NCBI GenBank assembly: GCA_001586965.3
Contig: LUCW03002614.1
Location: forward strand, 252,501 to 299,717
Direction: 5' to 3'
From: Sphaeroforma sirkka
Lineage: Eukaryota; Opisthokonta; Ichthyosporea; Ichthyophonida
Length of the DNA: 47,217 bases
This document shows, one piece after another, positions 13,684 to 23,983 of this stretch (within the stretch, counting starts at the first letter, position 1; each line of letters opens with the position of its first letter). The position numbers and the translations under genes were made by a program. The notes beneath the pieces are model-generated. The model saw nothing but the letters and a program-made list of their open reading frames with translations, was not told where the DNA came from and did not search any database.

Positions 13684-14047
13684 TTATGAACCTGCTTCAA
13701 AGTATGATCACTTGGCAAAGCTCAACAACCACTTATCGTGTAGTGTAGTATGCAACTGATACTAATAATAGGGAGAATGACGCAAATAAAATAAAATATC
13801 GTTCCATAAAGTGCATCGAAGGTTGATAATATATATTTTAATATTTAATTCACACAGCTTGCTGTTGCTGCTATTCTTGCAGCAGTGGCTGTCCGGTCTG
13901 CTTATTCTGCAGTATTTCAATAATGTCAATTTATCACACCGTGAATGGCGGATACTATTATTCAAAAGCACGGTTGAAAGACGCACTGTCCTTGTGTTGC
14001 ACTTAAAATCCTGTACTCATCCCCTGGATTGGAAGCGGTTCTCTGAC

Positions 14048-14396
14048 TTAAAAAGTCGACAGAGCTTCGGGTAGAGAAGTATACGATGTTCCGGCGCGTT
14101 TACGCTTACCGGCTGATTGTACGCTCGAATTACTGGAATCCGAGTCACCTGAAGAAAAGTCCTCCTCGTCGTATATCGAGAACAAGGGGGATCGCTCGCT
14201 GCGATAGCACACAGACTTAGGGTCGATCCAAATAGTGATGTCGGTAGGTAAAAGATTCTGTAGTCTAATTATACTGACGCCGATTGATCTGGCGGTATTT
14301 GCTAAGCTGGGATCCATTTGCCCTCGTTCTATACGCAAACACCTGTTGCCACTACCTCTGTGTGGTTGATCTACAAACCACGTGCTTCTGTACGCT
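14048..14396 (-). pseudogene. Duplicated 3' fragment of BTG gene (box A to stop)
   Basis: This fragment encodes box A (RSTWFVDQPHRGSGNRCLRI) through the natural C-terminus ending in LSTF. It has no start codon of its own. It is the displaced original 3' end of copy B, separated from its 5' part by the 271-bp insertion, and is out of frame with it. Confidence 0.75.
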
Positions 14397-14783
14397 CGAA
14401 TTACTGGAATCCGAGTCACCTGAAGAAAAGTCCTCCTCGTCGTATATCGAGAACAAGGGGGATCGCTCGCTGCGATAGCACACAGACTTAGGGTCGATCC
14501 AAATAGTGATGTCGGTAGGTAAAAGATTCTGTAGTCTAATTATACTGACGCCGATTGATCTGGCGGTATTTGCTAAGCTGGGATCCATTTGCCCTCGTTC
14601 TATACGCAAACACCTGTTGCCACTACCTCTGTGTGGTTGATCTACAAACCACGTGCTTCTAAAATTTTGTACCAGCATGACGCTCAGTGTATGTTCAAAC
14701 CTCATGACGATATCATCTGAAAGTCCTTTTTGACGTAAGAGATCACCGATAAACATTACGGCGTAATTAACTTCTTCGATCAT
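14352..14783 (-). CDS. BTG/Tob family protein, copy B, altered C-terminus
   Basis: Second copy of the BTG-like gene, identical to the copy at 15149-15613 through residue 132, so the whole BTG domain is kept. A 271-bp internal duplication (not a multiple of three) joins the coding sequence at Gln132 to an out-of-frame repeat of the box A region. The tail becomes KHVVCRSTTQR and stops, giving 143 aa. The basic KRKR motif of copy A is lost. The duplication breakpoint lies two or three bases upstream of the ATG, so its 5' flank is the 3' flank of copy A and not the original promoter. It may be an expressed variant, read-through from copy A, or a dying pseudogene. Confidence 0.7.
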   Translation of the reverse strand: MIEEVNYAVMFIGDLLRQKGLSDDIVMRFEHTLSVMLVQNFRSTWFVDQPHRGSGNRCLRIERGQMDPSLANTARSIGVSIIRLQNLLPTDITIWIDPKSVCYRSERSPLFSIYDEEDFSSGDSDSSNSSVQKHVVCRSTTQR

Positions 14784-15148
14784 GGTTATGAACCTGCTTC
14801 AAAGTATGATCACTTGGCAAAGCTCAACAACCACTTATCGTGTAGTGTAGTATGCAACTGATACTAATAATAGGGAGAATGACGCAAATAAAATAAAATA
14901 TCGTTCCATAAAGTGCATCGAAGGTTGATAATATATATTTTAATATTTAATTCACACAGCTTGCTGTTGCTGCTATTCTTGCAGCAGTGGCTGTCCGGTC
15001 TGCTTATTCTGCAGTATTTCAATAATGTCAATTTATCACACCGTGAATGGCGGATACTATTATTCAAAAGCACGGTTGAAAGACGCACTGTCCTTGTGTT
15101 GCACTTAAAATCCTGTACTCATCCCTGGATTGGAAGCGGTTCTCTGAC

Positions 15149-15613
15149 TTAAAAAGTCGACAGAGCTTCGGGTAGAGAAGTATACGATGTTCCGGCGCGT
15201 TTACGCTTACCGGCTGATTGTACGCTCGAATTACTGGAATCCGAGTCACCTGAAGAAAAGTCCTCCTCGTCGTATATCGAGAACAAGGGGGATCGCTCGC
15301 TGCGATAGCACACAGACTTAGGGTCGATCCAAATAGTGATGTCGGTAGGTAAAAGATTCTGTAGTCTAATTATACTGACGCCGATTGATCTGGCGGTATT
15401 TGCTAAGCTAGGATCCATTTGCCCTCGTTCTATACGCAAACACCTGTTGCCACTACCTCTGTGTGGTTGATCTACAAACCACGTGCTTCTAAAATTTTGT
15501 ACCAGCATGACGCTCAGTGTATGTTCAAACCTCATGACGATATCATCTGAAAGTCCTTTTTGACGTAAGAGATCACCGATAAACATTACGGCGTAATTAA
15601 CTTCTTCGATCAT
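15149..15613 (-). CDS. BTG/Tob (APRO) antiproliferative family protein, copy A
   Basis: BTG/Tob proteins bind the CAF1 deadenylase of the CCR4-NOT complex and promote mRNA decay and growth arrest. This single-exon ORF encodes 154 residues from an ATG at 15613. The BTG domain covers about residues 1-112. Box A is at 41-61 (WFVDQPHRGSGNRCLRI, compare WFPEKPxKGSGYRCIRI) and box B at 87-104 (LLPTDITIWIDPKSVCYR, compare LLPSELTLWVDPYEVSYR). MDP (66-68) and the following helix also match. The tail has an acidic Ser-rich stretch (116-130) and a basic KRKR (136-139) that may be a nuclear signal. The start codon context is CAACCATGAT with an AT-rich, TATA-like upstream region. This is the intact copy; copy B lies about 365 bp downstream in the same orientation. 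Confidence 0.9.
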   Translation of the reverse strand: MIEEVNYAVMFIGDLLRQKGLSDDIVMRFEHTLSVMLVQNFRSTWFVDQPHRGSGNRCLRIERGQMDPSLANTARSIGVSIIRLQNLLPTDITIWIDPKSVCYRSERSPLFSIYDEEDFSSGDSDSSNSSVQSAGKRKRAGTSYTSLPEALSTF

Positions 15614-16489
15614 GGTTGATTAGTATTTAAAATAAAACCGATATTCCTGCGGAATACGCTGCTTTAGTTATATTTCGTCTGTCAGAATGTATGTGCGCTC
15701 TTCAGGTTTGCGCCCAGTATTTATGTATATATACATTTGATAATGATATATAATAAATACACGCCTTATACTTATTCACCTACGGGCCTTGGGTCTTGGG
15801 ACTTTGGCCTTCTATTCCCAAAAGTAAATATAAAGAAGGTCTGAAAATATGAAAATATGCGCAAGTTTGTGTCAAGGACTCAAGGCTCAAGAGTCAAGAC
15901 TGAGCCAGCGAAGGGCTCGAAATATCTCATCCCGAAGATGGGATAAAATATGTTATTCATCTGATTGGCTGGTGAATAAACCGCGCTTCAATCGCCTTGG
16001 GCTTGAGGTTAGCCACCAATAGGGTAGATTTCATCCAGAGGTATTTGTAAATTGCCGCTAATTTTGGAGTTGACTAGAGCTGCATAGTTGCTCTTAATAA
16101 TATCGCGCTAAAATCTAAGCCGGACGAGTGGTTAGTGGCCCACTGCCCGAGTCGGAACTCGGCACCCAAGAGTATCGGACTCTTTAAGAGTCTGTGCTCT
16201 GTCAGGTTACTGTGGTGCCGGTCTCTGTGAGACTGTGACTATAACTATGTGATAAGAGTCTGTCACCCTCTGTCACTGTTGGTCTCTCAGAGACTGATGA
16301 GAGTTTAGACTTTTAGTACAGTTATAAATCACTACTATCACTATCAACACATAGCCTTCTAAATTATACAAATACTGACAATCACCAATTCATTGACTAC
16401 ACCAGATCCAGTATTATACCCCATTTTAAAAAATAGTTCATTACCCCCTCACGGCCTTACCCACCGCCCCTCGGCCCCTCCCCTGTGTG

Positions 16490-16634
16490 TAGACTATAGA
16501 CTGCAGACTGTAGACTGTAGACTGTAGACTGTAGACTGTAGACTGTAGACTGTAGACTGTAGACTGTAGACTGCAGACCGTAGACTGTAGACTGTAGACT
16601 GCAGACCGTAGACTGTAGACTGTAGACTGTAGAG
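16490..16634. repeat. Heptanucleotide minisatellite (TAGACTG)n
   Basis: About 20 copies of TAGACTG with minor variants (TGCAGAC, CCGTAGA) in 145 bp. An ORF across it translates into a repeated Ser-Leu-Gln-Ser-Thr-Val-Tyr pattern only because 7-bp units cycle through frames. It is not coding. Confidence 0.95.
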
Positions 16635-17420
16635 TCTGTAGAATGTAAAGGTACAGTTATCACTACACTTTGCAGGCCAGATCTAAACTCTACGCTCACT
16701 ACAACAGCCTAAATAATACACTCTACAACTCTAAAAAATAAATACAAACTATATTGTATTTTTATTTATTTATTTTAAAAAAACAATAGCCTTCTGAAAT
16801 CTGATTCATAACTTTTTTTTCAAATAACACTATGGTAAAACAAATAACACTATGGTAAAAGGTTCTTTTTCTATAAAAAAACAAAAAACAAGACTCAAGA
16901 CTCTCTGGAATGAGAATCAGGGCTCAGAGCCCCTGAGGTTAAATATATTGCACTGTCGCTATCAATTTGCGCCGAGCTGTTTATGGTTCAATTTGAGCTT
17001 CAGTATTTATTTATTCTTTTTTTAACCCAAATTGTAGTCTGAGGACTTTTTTTTTTCAATTTTTGGGAGTAGTTTAGTATTAAAAATATAGATTTTTATT
17101 TTCAGAAAAACAACGATAAACTCCCGGATTAAATAACCGAACGACGAACGCTTACTCATATAGATACTCTAGTCGCTTTTACTAGATATCAATACTAATT
17201 ATGTTTAAAAAAATCAAACGTTTATATTTGTTTGATCCTGTTAATTTTGATATGGGCGTACAATTTAGGGTTTTGGGTCCGAAATATAGGATTTATTTCA
17301 TAATATTGCTCCATTGTTTCTGTCTGTTCCAACCTAAATATAATATATTTGTTCCAAACTTCCACCTACATTCTTGAAATATTATTGTACGTTTACGCTC
17401 AACGTATATTGAAATACCCA

Positions 17421-17795
17421 TTACCCAAACGTAATGATGTTCTCTTCGGAGTCGGGAGTTGGGACTCTATATGCCTTGCCATCTAAGAAAAAGTCTTTTT
17501 TTACTCTTTTATTCTCTTGATTTTTTCTAATCTGCTTTGCTTCTTCTTTTGTAAAATCACCCAAAACATACCCTGCGGGGCTGTAGTCCTGTACCCCAGG
17601 CCCAGGGGCGGCTGTGGCGGGGTGGCTTGTGCGGCCTGTGCGCCTGTGTTTTGTGCCTTGTGCCCTGTGCCCTGTTGTCGCACAACATTGAGAAGTCGGA
17701 CAGTTGTTACTGTGCCGCAACTTACAAGTCGCAACAGCGGCAAGTCGGGCGTCGGAAACACCTTTCTGGACTTCTGATCCTTTCCATAGAGTCAC
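17421..17795 (-). CDS. Unrecognised ORF (124 aa), doubtful
   Basis: I do not recognise this ORF. The C-terminal half (about residues 70-124) is charged and looks coding-like: GDFTKEEAKQIRK, then KKDFFLDGKAYRVPTPDSEE. The middle is low-complexity (repeated CTGTGCC/TTGTGCC on the plus strand), so part of the frame arises from simple sequence. There are no recognisable domains and no clear splice context. It could be a small transposon-derived fragment or a chance ORF. Confidence 0.2.
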   Translation of the reverse strand: MTLWKGSEVQKGVSDARLAAVATCKLRHSNNCPTSQCCATTGHRAQGTKHRRTGRTSHPATAAPGPGVQDYSPAGYVLGDFTKEEAKQIRKNQENKRVKKDFFLDGKAYRVPTPDSEENIITFG

Positions 17796-18662
17796 AGACT
17801 TAACTCTAGTAGAGAGTGTATTTCTGCCCAGATGTCTAATTTCGCATAACGCATTTTATTACGTAGCATAGTACTCTAATAATATTCTGGGGCTATGAGT
17901 CTATCACGAATACACCCACAGGACACAGGTGCGTAATTGCGTATAGCTGTATACCTGTTTGCAACCACTTTATGTTTGTATAAATTTTCCTGTCGTGCCC
18001 ATTTTATTAGTACGAACCCCACTAAATCTCCTTAAGAGTATTCAGTATTCACTACTACGAGTCTCGAGAGCTCTTATGTAATGTATAGTCCTCCATTACA
18101 TTGCATTTTGTGATATTTACCTGCATTTTTTATAAAGAAGCTTTTCTTGCAAATATACACAATTAGCAAACCGGTGATGTCGATTGCAAATGTCCAAGCT
18201 CAAGTGTCGCTTGATTCCTCTTTTGGGTACCGCACTACCGCTATTGCACATATTTTGAGCCGCAGTCGTATGAATTTCCTTTAGCCTTGTATGACCGACA
18301 ACATGACTGTCGGTGTGCACGGAATGAGTTGCTTTGATGCTCTAAATACTCCTTCTGGACTGTGACCTTTCCATCGATTTTTACAGTAATATACTCACCA
18401 GTCCTCGAAAGCGACTGCGTTTAGATTATTGCTTGGTGTCAGTCGTCGTCCACTGAGTTTATGATGCGTGTATATATTTGAGCAAGATTTCACGAGTGCT
18501 TGTTCCATGCTGATAAATACCGTACAACTACTTTCTTCAATATGGCAATTGACAGTGTGTCAAAATGAATGTCTACACCTTGAACTATGCATATCGACAA
18601 TTTTATAAGCGATCTGTATGCGCATTGCAGTCAGATTGCAGTCAGATATGTTGAGACGTAGT

Positions 18663-21600
18663 TTAAAGTACCTTCGTTTTAGGCGGCGGCGTTGAAACAT
18701 TCAGCTGTTCAAACCTCCACTTGCTGCCCGCTGCAGAATCCTGATATTAACGCATATGGTGGGAAAGCAATCGTCTAAATCATGGCCAGACAATAACTTT
18801 CTAGTCCTCATTTCCATCGTAAAATGTACTATACCGGACGCAGTGCCTCTGCTCAAGTTGTATGTGACGTGAAATCTATGTGGCGCAATATCGTTGGCAC
18901 AGACAGTTCGAGCGTGCATATGTATGAACTTGACGTACGGAAGGACGGAAGGTTACACACTCTGGAGCAGTCACTTGTATAGAGTGAGGGATATCACTTT
19001 ACTCGTTAATAATTTACAATGTGAAAACATGGCTGGGAAATATTGGATCTAACCTACAGAGCAATTGTATATGGATATGCCGGAAACAAAATTAATCTCC
19101 ATACCTTAAGAGAAACCCCTAGACTGGGCAGGACCTCGTTCCGCAATCCGTCGCAACTGGTTAAGATGCTTTTGAGCACTGTCGACGTCTCTTCTGTCAA
19201 CATCTCTTTCGTTGTTTCGTCGGTTCTACTATTTTTCTTGATGCTTTTGAGTGCGCTTAGTGCCTTGTCACGTACATTGGAACGAAAGTCGACGAAGTGA
19301 TCTAAAACCTCCTCCGATGAGACCCTCGATTGGTTTGCACTCGCTGTGAACGTAGAAGAATTGAAAGCGTTTCAGCGAGAGCTTGCAAAACTCAGATGCT
19401 GTATTGGAATGTAGACCTGTGTATCAAGTGGAACTCGGAAACAAGTCAGAAGTAATAGTAGGCCCAACCAGTCTGCAACAGTCACATACAACCGATATTC
19501 CGAGTTTGTTGCATCTGCACGCCCATCATGGATAGTATGGAGTCTATGTAGTCACGCACAGCCAGAACACTCGCGGTCGCCGCCTGAGTCCGGTCGGCGC
19601 TCATGTGCTTATTTGTGGTTGTGACCATATCCAATAGCTGCAAAGAGAACGAAAGCGAATCAATATCAGCACAATACATAAGTCAAATAAATAGCTGACG
19701 CAGCTACAGAGATAAGCGCCCGGTTGAGAAGTACACAATACGAATCACACTGCATATCATACAGACGCGTCGTATAGCTTGTGTCGGTCGCACTAAAAAA
19801 CAGCAATCCTACCCGGTGCATGGCGCCCGGCGTGTCGAAATCATCTCGTAGTTTGTCGTCAATCGTAAATCTCATGCTCTCTAGCCTGCAGATTGGTATT
19901 AAATAGAAGTATACAATGCCAAAGCAGCGATTGTGAATGGAGTCACGAAAGTCGAACACTCAGGAGTATAACAAGTACGCGAAATAGTGTCAAGGATGGT
20001 TTAAGCAGGAAGCGGGATCGTATTTCAAATAGTTGTATGTGTCCTTATTATCTAGTTTGTGATGTACAACAGTGCGTAGATAGTGTACCGCGTCGTATTA
20101 ACGCATAAGTAGTCCGAAACGAACATACACCTTAGAGCCGTGGAGTAAATAAAACACATAGAGCAGACAGGCATATTCAGCAGGGTTACGTGCAATAAAT
20201 ATCATTTGTCTGCGACAAGCAAATTTTTATCATTCGCCAGAACACGGCACAATTGAGTCGACAGTACGTTATTAGCTACGATCACACACACTCTTTCATC
20301 AGCTGTGTGTCTGCTGCACTCCACTTCGAACTCGAATTCTTTGCAAGGAACTCATCCGCATCGGAGAAGAACGTGCGGAACCGGTTTTCTATGTTCAGGG
20401 CCTGTGTCATTCTTAATGTGTCATGAATATACAAACAGGAAGACATTAAGTGAAAATCGCCGGAACAGTTCTTCAGGATTGCATAGTGTACATATGTCTA
20501 CCTTCAGTATTTCGAGCTGAAATCAAGTACAGAAGCAACTCCTACTCGATAACCAACTATTAAAACAATTCAAAATTTGAGTCCGAAACCAACGATGGAG
20601 TTCATGCACACACATACAGAGTATCAGAATAGTGCATAGGCGCGTTGTACTTTGTCATCAGACATGCCAGTCGCAATTGCTGAGGTGCGAAGATCCTCTC
20701 GCCCTCGCGTGAGTCGATGTCAACTGCAGCAGGTGAGCTTAAATTCTCTGAATCATCTTTAATCCCGAGGAAGTCTCTCACTGTAGTGAAGTTCTTCAGC
20801 GATTTGCTCATTTTGAGTCCCTCTATATGCAGATGCCCCGTATGAAGAAAGCACTGCGCCCATGTGTGATTGTGCAGCGCCTCGCATTGGGCGATCTCAT
20901 TCTCGTGATGAGGAAACTGTGTGTATGGTAAGGATATTATCCCGGGTTAATGATTTAGCTATATGCTATTGTGGAAGTCGCTCGATTGCTGTGCTTTGAC
21001 AAGCTCAATGGCTATGGTTCTGTGGGCTAATAAGAATATACGACATTGATGTAACAGTGATGTTATATGCTAATTCATTTGTAGGCTCACAGCTTTAAAG
21101 TTCGTCCTTATAAGTGTGCGTATATATAACTCACTACGATGGATGTGAGTTAAGCACAACAACATGGTAAGACACTATGCTCGATACGAAAAGTTCTGCC
21201 ACACGGATTCCCACAGTGATCTCAATACTGCTCATGGTTGTAAACAAAGCTGGCGATCAACATTCTTCTGCGGAAATCTCATTCTACCTTCAAATCAATG
21301 CCACCAGTGTGTAGATCCAAGTGATCGCCCAGTATATGGCAGGACATCGCCGAACATTCTATATGCCAACCCGGTCTCCCAGATCCCCAAGGCGATTCCC
21401 AAGAGACGTCTCCAACAATCGAACCCCCGTCCGTGCTGTCAGCGGCTTTCCAAAGTGCAAAGTCACGTGCATCTCGCTTATTCGTTTTGGTAGGCACGAC
21501 TTCCTCGTCTGATGGTGAGAAAAGCGAGAGGACATTTCTATTTAGCATGTGTGATACTGTGGCAAAGAAGAAAACTGTCATGGCCTGAAGCAATCACGCA

Positions 21601-23544
21601 GAAGCCCAAATGCACTCGTTCTGTCTGCAAGCAAGTGTATCGATATTGCATACAAGGTCGATGTAAAGTGGAATAAGTGGCAACAATAGCTTCATTACTC
21701 TTAAGTATTCAGTAGAATATACTCAGTGCTTCCACTATACCGATTAATCGAAGGTGAAGGAATGAACCCAAATAAACGTGCCCCATCAGAGCAGGCGAAA
21801 GTGTGCTGGAGTGATCCTGTCATCTCACTGGAAACAAATCATTTGGCAGCATATAAAACGGGTTGAATGATTCTGAATTCGTCAGTACTTGAGACGGCAT
21901 TATATATTACGCATGACCACACAAATACTGGTCAGACTTACCTACAACCTCTTTTTTGGTTGTCAAGTTATTTTGTGCCCGTTCCGGCGCTAAAGCCCCG
22001 TATCTGTCACCGTATTTGCCAACATCGAAGTATACGGAAACACGCTCCCTATCATCCGTTAGACGGTAGGCATATCCTCTATCTTCCAGACCTACACTGA
22101 GAAGATAGCCGTTTGTGTAGAAATAAATCTTAGTAAAAGGAGTGTAGCCTACAAATGAAATGCAGACAGGCCGAAAAAACCAGAGGAGAACGATGTTGAT
22201 TTAAACCACTGTATACCTAGACATTCATCATGAACTTAATTGGCACTTCACAAATCGGGAAGAGCCGATCGCCCATTTATCACCTGGCATACTCCAGCCT
22301 CTCTCGTGCACTATACGATCATACTAGGAGCGGTACACGACATACCCTTGATGAATGTGATTATTTCCGGTAAATGATCGGACACACGTGCCGTACATGT
22401 AGGTGGCAAGCAACCCAGAAGTATTAAGTCTTCCAAGAACGCACGTTCGTAATTTTCGGCCAATGATTTAACAGAGATGCGTCTTTCCTCAGCACGAGTG
22501 ATAATCTTGTCGTCGATATCCGTGATACCCATGACTGCAAGCAGTAAAATTGGAATGTTAAGTAAAAATCAAGTTTTCCTATTGTAAAAAAGGGGAGTAT
22601 AAACGTGAAGAAGCCGGTGGGATTACACAAGCAAATTATATTCATCTAAATAGGCGTCTTTAAACTCCTCAAATAGGTAGTTGTCTGATCCCAATAGACA
22701 ATTGACGAGCGTGACCGAGCTGTGACCCACTTTCTAATAGGCTGTTTAGAAAGCTAAGAAAATACAAGATGGGTGGGATATCTGTAGCGCTGCGCCCACA
22801 AAGCCACAATAGTTCTTGATCAAGTGAATAGAATGCAGAATACTCAAGCAAGTTGGGTAGACGCGAATACAAAACTAGAGCATCATTTGTACAATATATG
22901 ACATGTACATAGCCTGCGGTACGCGACAGAACATTACATGGCAGTATCTACTTGCCTTGAAATACAGGGACTCCACAGTAGTCACTTAGTATCCGACGGA
23001 CCACATCGAATCTGATATAAGTAACAGCATGACCCAAGTGCATCGAGTCGTATACTGTTGGTCCGCACATATACCAACTGAGTGAACTATGAGCTTGTCG
23101 CGTGAGTGGCGCCTTAGTACGCGTACGGCTGTTGTAGACCACGCATCCAGTATCAACATACGTGAATTTATTAGCACCATTATCCTTTAACGTGTCAGAA
23201 CATATACTACTATCTACATATGCAACCTTCTTATCTGAACTACCTAGTGCGCTCGCTGGTGTTGTTGAGTGTAAACAGTTTGTCGAGTGGAGCTGTTTCC
23301 GGCACACTGAGCCTACTCTTCCATAATTATATGTATACGTTGGTCTTGATGTATGCGAACTTGGGAAGTTATTTGATATCGCGCTTACGTTATGGATATC
23401 ATAAATCGGCCGTTGTATTTCTCTACCACTTATCGCCGTAAATAGACATCGCCGCCTGAACAATACCCTGTGGCTAATCATACTAGCCTTTGGGCCATAA
23501 AAAGCACACGGTACGCATCGCAGCACCCCTTGTCTACCCATCAT
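18663..23544 (-). CDS. CARS: Cysteinyl-tRNA synthetase, complete, 10 exons
   Basis: This class I synthetase charges tRNA-Cys with cysteine. Exons are 23544-22956, 22534-22346, 22091-21942, 21508-21288, 20916-20618, 20411-20286, 19885-19813, 19637-19490, 19343-19105 and 18740-18663. Phases match throughout, totalling 2112 nt and 703 aa. [17 protein letters not shown] (from residue 157) carries the HIGH motif (HLGH). [31 protein letters not shown] and [14 protein letters not shown] follow, and KMSKS is at 418-422. The zinc ligands Cys160, Cys361 and the His/Glu of HHENE (386-388) are all present. The C-terminus has [40 protein letters not shown] and KWRFEQL. Residues 1-156 are a non-conserved, Arg/Ser/Thr-rich extension whose start could target mitochondria. 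Intron 1 uses a GC donor. ATG ATG at 23544/23541 is chosen; no upstream ATG was seen. Confidence 0.93.
22950..22959 (-). other. Non-canonical GC-AG splice donor of synthetase intron 1
   Basis: Reading the minus strand, exon 1 ends CAAG and the intron begins GCAAGT, the standard consensus for GC donors. The acceptor is TTGCAG before 22534. Splicing here joins VPVFQ to [10 protein letters not shown] in phase 1. No GT donor at the right position gives a continuous conserved protein. Confidence 0.8.
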
Positions 23545-23983
23545 AACACACGTGTGTGATCGTGAGGCACTATACTGATGAACCAAATGAGATGCACAAA
23601 TGGGAACAGAACACCGTACTGTGAGTATTTATATTTTCGCACTGTGCCAACAGCAGCCAACTTCTCTCTCTCTCCCTCTCTGTAGTAGTAGAGAGTAGAG
23701 AGACTAGAAGAGGGTAATGGTATATTTTGCCGGGGATATAGGAAGAAAGTAGCGGGCTTTCAAAAAGGCCCAACTTTCGCCCCCCTAAATTGGATCTTTT
23801 TACAAAAACAACCTAATTTGACATCAGTAAACGTAAACAAGAAGTTTGCTGGACTCTTCAATCTTGAATAAAGAGACCCTCTTGAGTCTTGATACCCACA
23901 TACATAAAATATTTACATACTTCCCCTTCGAGTGTCAATAGTGGTCAAATCACCGTACGTATATTACATATAAGCTGGACAAT
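23545..23983. promoter_or_regulatory. Divergent 5' region of the synthetase and proteasome genes
   Basis: These 439 bp lie between two divergent start codons (minus 23544; plus 23984). They include a CT-rich tract on the plus strand (TCTCTCTCTCCCTCTCTG near 23663). No TATA box is obvious. Shared promoter function is inferred from head-to-head spacing. Confidence 0.5.

Larger units (their letters stand above)
13684..15613. repeat. Recent tandem duplication containing two BTG genes, with an inner 271-bp duplication
   Basis: Sequence from 13684 recurs from 14786, and both units end at the BTG start codons (14783 and 15613). The basic unit is about 830 bp. The first unit also contains an extra 271-bp repeat: the segment beginning at 14120 recurs from 14391. 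The copies differ by only a few changes, for example a one-base difference near 14025/15127 and GCTGGG versus GCTAGG near 14308/15408 (synonymous in BTG). The duplication is therefore very young, or an assembly artefact. Confidence 0.93.
15614..18662. other. Intergenic AT-rich region
   Basis: Between BTG copy A and the 3' end of the cysteinyl-tRNA synthetase gene. It contains GAGTC/GACTC-rich low-complexity sequence (about 15875-16320), a 7-bp minisatellite, a directly repeated 20-mer starting near 16824 (CAAATAACACTATGGTAAAA), A/T-rich runs and one unrecognised ORF (17421-17795). No conserved gene was found. Confidence 0.6.

Noticed and set aside
16118..16190. tRNA-like segment (GCCGGACGAGTGGTTAGTGG...)
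   Set aside because: The start resembles a Ser/Leu tRNA D-arm region, but no GGTTCGANTCC box and no acceptor pairing follow.
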